Positions 1 to 6,258 of a DNA stretch of 18,129 bases are shown piece by piece; position 1 is the stretch's first letter; each line of letters starts with the position of its first letter. The notes under the pieces were generated by a model. It did no database searches. It had not been told where the DNA came from and worked only from the letters and a program-made list of their open reading frames with translations. Made by a program: the position numbers and the translations under genes. Source of the DNA: Planctomycetaceae bacterium (GTDB lineage: Bacteria > Planctomycetota > Planctomycetia > Pirellulales > Thermoguttaceae); contig SUVI01000078.1 of assembly GCA_015062085.1 (NCBI GenBank), positions 1 to 18,129 of the forward strand, written 5' to 3'.

Positions 1-125
1 AAACAGAGCGATTTTCCGCGGGAAAGAGTTGGAACGTATCCATTTGGGCTCATCGCGTGTTAAGTTTTCACGATATTGTGAAATTTTGGCTCTTCCGGAA
101 CGTGCGTACCGATCTAGGTTCCGAT

Positions 126-323
126 CTCACCACTGAGAGCACTGAAAAGAAAGATAAAAAAGGGAGTGAACGTGCTCTGAGACGAAATTCACGAAAAAAC
201 CGAAAAGACGCGAAAGATTTAAAATATTTTTGATCGTCTTTTGGTGAAATTCGCATTTTTTCGAGTTTTTCGTGTTTCCTTTCAGCGCCTTTCTGTGAAC
301 TCTTCAGTAGATTCTGTGGTGAG
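126..323. repeat. 198-bp imperfect palindromic, MITE-like intergenic element
   Basis: The two ends are inverted repeats: 126-149 and the complement of 300-323 match at 18 of 24 positions, both starting CTCACCAC and both containing ACTGAA. Inside, both arms carry CACGAAAAA-type blocks followed by CGAAAA (left 190-206, right 257-273 on the complement). The axis falls on the AT-rich core AAAATATTTT at 221-230. The whole can fold as one long interrupted hairpin or cruciform. No transposase or convincing coding frame lies inside. A related element sits at about 12480-12830, so this is probably a dispersed family. The flanks (1-125 and 324-394) show nothing recognisable. Confidence 0.6.
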
Positions 324-394
324 ACTGTACGCAGTTCCCGGATGGACCGAAAAAGTAAAATGCGCCAAAACGAAACGATGAAAGGTACCGGTCC

Positions 395-422
395 TTGAAA
401 TATCTGCGTTTTGTGGTAAAAT
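395..422 (+). promoter_or_regulatory. Sigma-70-type promoter of aroK
   Basis: TTGAAA (395-400), a 16-bp spacer and TAAAAT (417-422) are followed by an A/G-rich start region about 70 bp before the aroK start codon. The same hexamers, spacer length and TGTGG just before the -10 box recur upstream of purA, which strengthens the call. Prediction from sequence only. Confidence 0.6.
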
Positions 423-498
423 GTGAAAATGGCGGCAGTTTCTTGGAAAACGCGCACAGAACGAAATAAAAATGGGGATCAAAAACGGAGGAAATGAA

Positions 499-1029
499 AT
501 GATCGTTTCACTGATCGGCTATCGTGCGACCGGAAAAACGACGATCGCGCGGCTTCTTGCCGAAGCGCTTGGGTGCCCTTGGATCGATTCAGATCGCGAG
601 ATCGAGCGTCAAGCAGGAAAAACCATCGCGGCGATCTTCGCAGAGGACGGAGAGAAAGCGTTCCGTGATTTTGAGGAACGGATCATCGCGGAACTGTGTC
701 TGAAAAAGGAACTGATCCTCGCAACGGGCGGCGGAGCCATCATGCGGGAAAATACGCGAAACGTCCTGCGTGCGTCCGGGCCGGTACTCTGGCTGACGGC
801 GTCGGCAGAGACGATCCACCAGCGCATGTGCGGCGACTCCACGACCGCGACGAGTCGGCCGAGCCTCACGGACCTCTCGGCACTCGATGAAATACGGCAC
901 CTTCTGGAAGTCCGCGAGCCGTTCTACCGCGACTGCGCGTCCATGGAGATCACGACGGAACTCTGTCCCCCGGAAGAGATCGTCAGGCAGATACTCGAAA
1001 TAGGCTGCCCTGACGGTGTGAAAAAATAG
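499..1029 (+). CDS. aroK: Shikimate kinase
   Basis: Phosphorylates shikimate to shikimate-3-phosphate with ATP, the fifth step of the shikimate pathway to chorismate and aromatic amino acids; cytosolic. From the chosen start the protein is 176 residues, the usual family size. It opens with the strand-P-loop MIVSLIGYRATGKTT (Walker A GxxxxGKT). It also has the substrate-binding DSD at about residue 33-35, the glycine-rich GGGA near residue 79, and an RPSL motif typical of the lid region. An in-frame ATG at 472 is possible, but GGAGG at 487-491 lies 7 nt before the ATG at 499, so the shorter form is preferred. It is convergent with the NIPSNAP gene and appears monocistronic. Confidence 0.95.
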   Translation: MIVSLIGYRATGKTTIARLLAEALGCPWIDSDREIERQAGKTIAAIFAEDGEKAFRDFEERIIAELCLKKELILATGGGAIMRENTRNVLRASGPVLWLTASAETIHQRMCGDSTTATSRPSLTDLSALDEIRHLLEVREPFYRDCASMEITTELCPPEEIVRQILEIGCPDGVKK

Positions 1030-1035
1030 AAAACG

Positions 1036-1107
1036 AGCACGTTTTTGATTTTGAAAAACACCGGGAGTTTCGCCCCCTCGGAAACCTGCGGAACTCCCAG
1101 CCGTGCT
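1036..1107. terminator. Hairpin terminator between convergent aroK and NIPSNAP genes
   Basis: GGGAGTT (1063-1069) pairs with AACTCCC (1092-1098). An outer pair, AGCACG (1036-1041) with CGTGCT (1102-1107), encloses it. Read on the minus strand, the inner stem is followed by GGTGTTTTTC, a short T-run, so it suits the NIPSNAP gene best; it may serve both convergent genes. Confidence 0.55.
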
Positions 1108-1117
1108 TTCGGAAAGA

Positions 1118-1930
1118 CTAGATCTCAGATCCTGCACTCGGTTTCAGGAAAAGATTGCGGATCTTCGTAGCAGTGTCGGCAAATTCCGGCTCGCTGCTCA
1201 TCTGTTTCCACTCCGGCGAAGTCACGAATTTCTTCCAGTTGGCCCGGCGCGCTTCGTCATTTTCGAAACTCAGTACGTACGAAATGTTCGGCATCATCGT
1301 GCCGTAGAGCATCTCGCCAAAGAAGACGGGCATCATGCCGCAGCGTTTGAAAAGATCCAGCTCTCCGCGAACGTCGAACATGTTGCGCTTGGAACGGTTT
1401 CGGTCACACGACGGACTGAAGTAGCGGCGGAACTGAACGACACGGTCCGGAGAAAGATTCGGAACTTCCAGCGTCGGACAGTGCGGGAAGGCGCGCATGA
1501 GCGTCGATTCCATTTCCGTGTAGAGCGCCTCTTTCGTGAAGGTCTGGATCCGTTTATCCGCGTCCGCGATCGTGTGGAGCGCTTCATGAAAGGCTTCCAG
1601 TTTACCAAAGCACGGAGCTGACGTCATGAAAAAGACTGCGTTTTCGTAGATCGGATCGAATCCTTTATCTTCTTTGTGCAGTTCAAGATTTACGGAAAAG
1701 ATCCCCGTCTTGCGGAAACCCATCTCACGGCACCGCGGGATCAGGAGCGCGTCGCATCGGTCGAGAAGACGTTTTTTCGCGTCTTCGCTCTGCGTGTAGA
1801 GAATGCGCACTTCGATCAGTTCACGCTTGGCAGTCGGGCATTCTTCCGCCAGAAGCAATTCACCTTCATTCGCAAGAATGCCGGTCACGGCAGCTGCAGC
1901 GCCGGCGGTCAAAAATTCACGTCGTTTCAT
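1118..1930 (-). CDS. TAT-exported NIPSNAP-family protein
   Basis: A 270-residue protein beginning MKRREFLTAGAAAAVTG, a twin-arginine signal (RREFL) with a short hydrophobic stretch, so it is probably exported folded. The mature part has two alpha/beta ferredoxin-like halves. The first runs about residues 38-150 (ELIEVRILYTQSEDAKKRLLD, with a later FFMTSAPCFGKLEAFHEAL-like helix). The second runs about 160-265 and ends in the NIPSNAP-like stretch SYVLSFENDEARRANWKKF. Dimeric alpha/beta-barrel NIPSNAP proteins with such signals are common in Planctomycetota, but their substrate is unknown. A start at 1930 is supported by AAAGGAT about 9 nt upstream. It follows the Sel1 lipoprotein gene after 126 bp and may be the distal gene of that operon. 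Confidence 0.8.
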   Translation of the reverse strand: MKRREFLTAGAAAAVTGILANEGELLLAEECPTAKRELIEVRILYTQSEDAKKRLLDRCDALLIPRCREMGFRKTGIFSVNLELHKEDKGFDPIYENAVFFMTSAPCFGKLEAFHEALHTIADADKRIQTFTKEALYTEMESTLMRAFPHCPTLEVPNLSPDRVVQFRRYFSPSCDRNRSKRNMFDVRGELDLFKRCGMMPVFFGEMLYGTMMPNISYVLSFENDEARRANWKKFVTSPEWKQMSSEPEFADTATKIRNLFLKPSAGSEI

Positions 1931-1984
1931 GAATGTGATCCTTTAAGTTAAAGTTGAGGTTGGTGGGAAATTGAAATTTTCTCT

Positions 1985-2006
1985 GCCTGCCGGTCCTCCC
2001 GCAGGC
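1985..2006. other. Small GC hairpin between lipoprotein and NIPSNAP genes
   Basis: GCCTGC (1985-1990) pairs with GCAGGC (2001-2006) across a 10-nt loop. On the minus strand it lies after the lipoprotein stop and before the NIPSNAP start. No T-run follows (AGAGAAAATTTC), so it is a weak terminator or processing structure at best. Confidence 0.35.
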
Positions 2007-2010
2007 TATG

Positions 2011-2066
2011 TCTATTACGGAAATTCTATTACGGAAATTCTATTACGGAAATTCTATTACGGAAAT
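2011..2066. repeat. Four perfect 14-bp tandem repeats over a stop codon
   Basis: TCTATTACGGAAAT occurs four times head-to-tail without mismatch (2011-2024, 2025-2038, 2039-2052, 2053-2066). The last copy contains the last codons and TAA stop of the Sel1 lipoprotein gene; on the coding strand each unit carries TAATAG. Because 14 is not a multiple of 3, added copies put stop codons into successive frames downstream. Confidence 0.95.
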
Positions 2067-2725
2067 TCCGAAGGCAATTCATCCGGAAGAGGTTCTGCGA
2101 CAGCCGGAGCCGTGTCTCCGTTTCCCGAATAGGGGGTGACACCAGGAAGAAGTGCGTCCGGAAGGCGGTCTTGATACTGCGGCAGGATCTCCGTGAGAAA
2201 ACGCTGAGCGTCCGGATGCCCCTGCGCCGCCGCAGCCCGAAACCACGCTTCAGCTTCCGAAATATTCGGCTCCGTCTCGCCGTCGGCTCCCGTCAGACAG
2301 AAAAGCGCAAGGTTGAACTGCGCTTTCACGTCGCCGTGTTCCGCCGCAGTCCGATACCATTTTTCCGCTTCCGTCAGATCTTTCGAAATTCCGGAACCGG
2401 TCGCATACACGTAGCCAAGATACCGTTCTGCAACGCCATTCTGCATTTCGGCAGCCTGTCGGAAAAGAGGGATCGCTTCCGTCCAATTCGGAGTCGGCAG
2501 CAGATCGCCGTCCGGTTCCTCAAGGAGTGAAAGCGCCTTCCGGACGAGCGTTTCACCGCGGCTCGCGTCTGAGATCTCACCGGAGCTCTCACTGGAGATC
2601 TCCCCAGAAACGGTCTCGGAAACTTCCATTTCTGACGGCATGCCTTCATTTTCCGGCTTCGCGCATCCGGCGAGCAGCGAAAGGGCGAGAAGTGCTCCCG
2701 CAGTATACAGGGAATTTCGGTTCAT
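2057..2725 (-). CDS. Sel1-repeat (TPR-like) lipoprotein
   Basis: A 222-residue protein with a lipoprotein signal: a basic start, a hydrophobic segment, and the lipobox LLAGC with the lipidated cysteine at about residue 21. A Ser/Glu-rich spacer follows (about 30-57), then three Sel1-like repeats at about 80-190 (for example AEKWYRTAAEHGDVKAQFNLA and AEAWFRAAAAQGHPDAQRFL). The tail is proline/acidic-rich and ends SEFP. Sel1 repeats are two-helix protein-binding modules, so an envelope scaffold or adaptor role is inferred; no catalytic motif is seen. Its ATG overlaps the TGA of the upstream MBL-fold gene (ATGA at 2722-2725), implying translational coupling and a shared task. The stop codon lies in a 14-bp tandem repeat. 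Confidence 0.85.
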   Translation of the reverse strand: MNRNSLYTAGALLALSLLAGCAKPENEGMPSEMEVSETVSGEISSESSGEISDASRGETLVRKALSLLEEPDGDLLPTPNWTEAIPLFRQAAEMQNGVAERYLGYVYATGSGISKDLTEAEKWYRTAAEHGDVKAQFNLALFCLTGADGETEPNISEAEAWFRAAAAQGHPDAQRFLTEILPQYQDRLPDALLPGVTPYSGNGDTAPAVAEPLPDELPSEFP

Positions 2726-4104
2726 GAAATTTCTTCTCCGGCATTCCGCGACCTGAATGGACCGTAGACTTGACGGACGGTCATCGATTCGTCTTTGGCC
2801 GTCAGATAGTAGACCTTGTACTGCCGGCCTTCATCGAAGACTTTCACGACCACGTGTCCGCCGTCGTGCGCTTCCGGGGCCAGGTTTTTCATCCAAGCGC
2901 AGCCGCGGTACTTTTCCAGTGCGCGGGCATGGCAGATCGTCGGGCAAACGAGTACATTTTCGGCTGCCGAGGTCATGTTCGTCATTGTGTTGTCCTGGAG
3001 ATGATGGAGATCCCAGACGTTTGAGACGTAGACTTTCGCCTGGACCGCGTTCGTGAAGCCCGGATCCATGGAATCTTTGTACGCATGGTGATTCGTTTTG
3101 CAGACGTCCAATTTTCCGATGACCGAACCGACGTAAGCCTCAAGATTGATCCGTTCATCGTCTGTCGTGTAGACTGAGCAACTCAGATCACCGCCGGTAA
3201 AGTAGCGGAATGGGCCGTACTCGATGAGGAATCCGATCGACAGCGTATTTTCGTTGATGTGCCCTTTCGTATTTTTCTCATTTTCCGCGTAGAAATTGCG
3301 GGTCTCCATTTCCTTGCCTGTCCAAACGACGCCGTTTCTGCAGATCGTGCGCGTATGGAAATTCGGAAACTTTTCCGGCGTACGGCAAAGCGCGAGCTGA
3401 TCCTGTCGGCCGACCTCAAGCTCTTCCATCGCAAAACGTCCCGCTTTCGTCATGTACTTCGTGAAACGGACGAAATTGACGAAACCATCGCTCTGGATCG
3501 CTTTCGGCTGATCGTAGGCCGGAAAACCGCGGTCAAAAACCTTGGTGAATTTGAAATGTTCGCCGATGTTTGCCAAACCGGAGAGAAAGTAGTCTTCTCC
3601 GCGCCCCTGCGTTTTGCCGGCGTGGACTTCCGCGCAGCCCGCGTGGTCATTGTGGTAGTGTGAAAGCATCATGTAATCGATCGATCGTCCGCCGGGATTG
3701 ACGCGGGTCAGGTAACGCATGATCCATTCACTCGCAATGCGCGAGGTGTCCGGGAGCGCGGGGGTGCGGTCCGGGTAGCGTTCGATATTCCAGTCCGGAG
3801 CATCCAAAAGCAGCGTCGTGCCGTCCGGGTAAATGTGGAACATCGACTCGCCGACCCCCGTGAGGATGAAATGAAGATCCATCTCTCCTTCTTTCCAGCC
3901 TGCGTATGGGGCACCGACCTCGGTTTGTGCGTTCTGAGCGGCTGCATTTGCCGAAACTGCGTCGTTCACCGAAATGGCACCATCTGCCGAAACTGCGTCA
4001 TCTGCCGCTGCAGCCGGAACGTCAGTCTGTCCAGAGGAACTCAGAATTGCGGCTCCTGTCAGTGCGGAGCACGTGTGCAGAAAATCTCGTCGTGTGGAGG
4101 GCAT
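2722..4104 (-). CDS. TAT-exported metallo-beta-lactamase-fold hydrolase
   Basis: A 460-residue protein starting MPSTRRDFLHTC, a twin-arginine signal, followed by an Ala/Asp/Ser linker with degenerate DAVSAN-like repeats (about 30-62). The MBL fold shows the metal-binding HYHNDH (149-154), an FTGGD loop (302-306) and NHHA (338-341). The spacing and late histidine pair resemble the ComEC/Rec2-type and related hydrolase branch of the superfamily. It is probably a zinc hydrolase acting outside the cytoplasm; the substrate (phosphoester, lactone or other) cannot be read from sequence. An AAGGAGACC ribosome site precedes the ATG. It is the first gene of a coupled pair with the Sel1 lipoprotein, and no clear promoter is seen in the 73 bp after the upstream terminator. 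Confidence 0.8.
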   Translation of the reverse strand: MPSTRRDFLHTCSALTGAAILSSSGQTDVPAAAADDAVSADGAISVNDAVSANAAAQNAQTEVGAPYAGWKEGEMDLHFILTGVGESMFHIYPDGTTLLLDAPDWNIERYPDRTPALPDTSRIASEWIMRYLTRVNPGGRSIDYMMLSHYHNDHAGCAEVHAGKTQGRGEDYFLSGLANIGEHFKFTKVFDRGFPAYDQPKAIQSDGFVNFVRFTKYMTKAGRFAMEELEVGRQDQLALCRTPEKFPNFHTRTICRNGVVWTGKEMETRNFYAENEKNTKGHINENTLSIGFLIEYGPFRYFTGGDLSCSVYTTDDERINLEAYVGSVIGKLDVCKTNHHAYKDSMDPGFTNAVQAKVYVSNVWDLHHLQDNTMTNMTSAAENVLVCPTICHARALEKYRGCAWMKNLAPEAHDGGHVVVKVFDEGRQYKVYYLTAKDESMTVRQVYGPFRSRNAGEEIS

Positions 4105-4177
4105 GGAGGTCTCCTTCCTTACCTTAAATGAAAAATAAAATGGCGGGAGTAAATGGGTATCTTTTCTATTGAGAGAA

Positions 4178-4206
4178 ACGGAGACTGCAAGAAATACAGT
4201 CCCCGT
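4178..4206 (-). terminator. Terminator of the SUMF1-like gene
   Basis: A 10-bp stem (4178-4187 with 4197-4206, one G-U pair on the minus-strand RNA) has a 9-nt loop. On the minus strand it is followed by TTCTCTC. It lies just after the SUMF1-like stop and separates that gene from the MBL-fold gene. Confidence 0.6.
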
Positions 4207-4224
4207 TCTGGATCTATTGGAAGG

Positions 4225-5832
4225 CTACTCTTCTTCCTTTTCTTCGTCGGCGTCAGCATCTTCTTCAGCGTCAGCTTTTTCGTCGGCGTCAGCTTTTTCT
4301 TCAGCATCAGCATCTTCTTCAGCGTCAGCATCTTCTTCAGCGTCGGCATCTTCTTCAGCGTCGGCATCTTCTTCAGCGTCGGCTTTTTCGTCGGCGTCAG
4401 CTTTTTCGTCGGCGTCAGCTTTTTCTTCAGCATCCGCGTCAGCTTTTTCTTCGGCCTCATCCGCATCTTCATCCGTTTTTTCGTCGTCCGTCACCGGAGC
4501 AGCCTCGCCGCCCGGGACCATGACGACACGGAATCCGTCGAAACGATTTCCCTTTGCATTTTCCGTGAGATAATTGCGTGCAGCACTGCGGAGATAGTAG
4601 GCCATGTTTGCGTAACTTCCGCCTCGCAGAACACGCTCACCATTTTCAGCTGCAGCCGGTCCCGTCGGATCAGTTTCCGGAGAATCGGCATAGTAGCCCG
4701 GATCGTAGTAATCCCGACACCATTCACTCACGTTTCCCAGCATGTCCTGGAGATTCCAGGGATTCTGACCGTGCGTGCCGACTTCCTCCGTACTTTCCGG
4801 AATATTTGCGCTGGTCTTGTAGTTCGCCTGCTGGATCGACGGGACGTTTCCGGTATAGAAAGCCCCTTTCGTTCCCGCACGGCAGGCGTACTCCCACTGC
4901 GCTTCCGTCGGCAGCATAAACTTCATGCCGCAGATTTCCGACAACTTTTTGCAGAATGCCGCGGCATCGCGATACGAGACTCGGTCCACCGGGAATTTCG
5001 CGGTTTCTTCACGTCCGGCGACCTTCCCTTTATCCTTACCGAAACCTTTCGCACTGTAGTAGCTCGGATTGGTGCCCATGAGAGACTCATACATTCCCTG
5101 AGTCACTTCCGTCTGGAGCATCCAGAAACCTTTCGAGAGCTTCACCGTATGCTGTTTTTCCGCCTCCGAGTACCCAAGTTCATCTTCCGGCGCCCCCATT
5201 TCAAACGAACCGGCCGGACACCAGCAGAATGCGTACTCGCTCCCATTGACGGTGATCTTGCGGATCTCGCCGGCTTCCGCCCCTTCTTTCGTCAGCTCAC
5301 TGGCGTCAGTTTTTCCTGCAGCCTCGGCATCATCGCCGGTTTCGTCAGCTTTTTCGTCAGCTTTTTCGTCAGGTTTTTCGTCAGCTTTTTCGTCAGGTTT
5401 TTCGTCAGCTTTTTCAGCGTCTTGAGACGTTTCCGTCTTCTCGGCAGCATCGGCATCGCCCGCAGGCTTCACCCTTTTTTTGCCCTTTGTCGTCTTTACC
5501 AATTTGGTCTCTCCAGCATCATCCGCCTCAGCCGCAGACGATCCGGCTCCCGACTTCTTCACCGTTTTCTTCGTCTTTTTCGTTCCGGAAGCGGCAGTTT
5601 TCCCACCCTCGGTTTTACCATCATCATCAGCAGCAGCGCCGGCTTTGGAGGCAGACTTCTTCTTTGTTTTTGCACTTTTCTTCACTGTTTTCTTGACACC
5701 ATTCTCGTCAGCCGCAGCCGCCGCAGCATCCCCATCCGCAGCCATACTTACCGACGGAACCGCCGCCGTGAACCCCAAAAACAGACCGAAGGTCAAAAAC
5801 CCAGCGGAAAGCAATCCCAAAATTCTATTCAT
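4225..5832 (-). CDS. Secreted SUMF1/FGE-fold protein with charged disordered tails
   Basis: From the ATG at 5832 (AGAGG 5 nt upstream) the protein is 535 residues: a hydrophobic signal peptide (1-31), a Lys/Ala-rich basic linker (about 46-125), an EKADEKPDEKAD repeat (about 140-165), one formylglycine-generating-enzyme/SUMF1 domain (about 190-440) and a 95-residue Asp/Glu/Ala tail. Domain hallmarks include PAGSFEMG, EVTQGMYESLMG, PVDRVSYRDA, LPTEAQWEYACRAG, GNVSEW, RVLRGGSY and GFRVV. The active cysteines of true FGE would lie in or just after RGGSY; here the stretch reads RGGSYANMAYYLRSAAR with no cysteine, so sulfatase activation is unlikely. A binding or C-type-lectin-like role is more plausible but inferred. 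A longer frame to 6117 lacks a ribosome site and would bury the signal peptide. Confidence 0.85.
   Translation of the reverse strand: MNRILGLLSAGFLTFGLFLGFTAAVPSVSMAADGDAAAAAADENGVKKTVKKSAKTKKKSASKAGAAADDDGKTEGGKTAASGTKKTKKTVKKSGAGSSAAEADDAGETKLVKTTKGKKRVKPAGDADAAEKTETSQDAEKADEKPDEKADEKPDEKADEKADETGDDAEAAGKTDASELTKEGAEAGEIRKITVNGSEYAFCWCPAGSFEMGAPEDELGYSEAEKQHTVKLSKGFWMLQTEVTQGMYESLMGTNPSYYSAKGFGKDKGKVAGREETAKFPVDRVSYRDAAAFCKKLSEICGMKFMLPTEAQWEYACRAGTKGAFYTGNVPSIQQANYKTSANIPESTEEVGTHGQNPWNLQDMLGNVSEWCRDYYDPGYYADSPETDPTGPAAAENGERVLRGGSYANMAYYLRSAARNYLTENAKGNRFDGFRVVMVPGGEAAPVTDDEKTDEDADEAEEKADADAEEKADADEKADADEKADAEEDADAEEDADAEEDADAEEDADAEEKADADEKADAEEDADADEEKEEE
4228..4512 (-). repeat. Low-complexity acidic tail coding repeats
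   Basis: The last 95 codons of the SUMF1-like gene are built from 9- and 18-bp units encoding EKADAD, AEEDAD and variants. The tail is nearly all Asp, Glu and Ala with a few Lys. The near-identical DNA copies point to slippage or unequal recombination, so length may differ between strains. Confidence 0.85.
5335..5421 (-). repeat. EKADEKPDEKAD coding repeat in the linker
   Basis: Tandem 12-bp coding units give alternating ADEK and PDEK tetrapeptides between the basic linker and the folded SUMF1 domain. Visible on the plus strand as repeated GTCAGCTTTTTC and GTCAGGTTTTTC. Confidence 0.8.
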
Positions 5833-5918
5833 GACGTCCTCTAATTGTTCGTATTTTTCAAAATCTGAGTCTTCCGGACCATTGGACTCCCCGCCGTGAG
5901 CGATTTCCAGCCGGCGGC

Positions 5919-5964
5919 AGATCCGAAAAATGAGTTCCTGAAAGAACAGCGGCTTTTCGGATCT
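5919..5964 (-). promoter_or_regulatory. Strong hairpin in the SUMF1-like gene leader
   Basis: AGATCCGAAAA (5919-5929) pairs perfectly with TTTTCGGATCT (5954-5964), and a short GTTC/GAAC stem sits inside the loop. It lies in the predicted leader of about 150 nt, some 90 nt before the start codon. Neither strand has a following T-run, so it is more likely an mRNA-stability or regulatory structure than a terminator. It matches no riboswitch class I recognise. Confidence 0.5.
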
Positions 5965-5991
5965 TACGGTCCCCCAAAGACACACTTCTAT

Positions 5992-6020
5992 AGTATGTGC
6001 GATTTTGGCGAGAAATGCAA
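5992..6020 (-). promoter_or_regulatory. Putative promoter of the SUMF1-like gene
   Basis: On the minus strand, TTGCAT (6020-6015), a 17-bp spacer and CATACT (5997-5992) continue as CATACTATAGAA. The oxidoreductase promoter reads TTGCAT, 17 bp, TATGCTATAGAA, so the two look like one promoter type. The rest of this 426-bp divergent gap (5833-6258) holds the leader hairpin and the purA promoter, with no coding region. Confidence 0.45.
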
Positions 6021-6165
6021 GGGGGAGTATGCCTATTTCTTGAAAAAGTTGGCAAATTTTTACAAAAATTCCGTCTGCCCCTCCTGAAAAAGCCCATGGC
6101 GAGCACTCTTCTTTCATTTCGCGGAAACTTTTTGATGTTTTTTGTATTTTCTTTTCTTTGGGGGC

Positions 6166-6193
6166 TTGAAATTTGGCGCAAATGTGGTAAAAT
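6166..6193 (+). promoter_or_regulatory. Sigma-70-type promoter of purA
   Basis: TTGAAA (6166-6171), a 16-bp spacer ending TGTGG and TAAAAT (6188-6193), giving a leader of about 60 nt. Same architecture as the aroK promoter. Confidence 0.65.
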
Positions 6194-6258
6194 AAAATCG
6201 TTTTTGGGCATGAATGTTCATGTCCGCAAGGATCCTTTTATCGAAATGAGGTGTTGCT

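Noticed and set aside
68..457. A 129-residue minus-strand frame in the left intergenic region
   Set aside because: It runs through the palindromic repeat and the aroK promoter, has no family motif and is Phe/Arg/Ser-rich as expected from translated repeats.
4153..5844. A 563-residue open frame on the plus strand across the SUMF1-like gene
   Set aside because: It is the antisense shadow of low-complexity GAA/GAT/GCT codons. The minus strand has a signal peptide, a clear SUMF1 domain and a ribosome site; the plus frame gives only repetitive Phe/Ser/Val-rich sequence.
5833..6117. N-terminal extension of the SUMF1-like protein
   Set aside because: It would place 95 residues before a clear signal peptide, has no ribosome site and covers the predicted promoter and leader hairpin.
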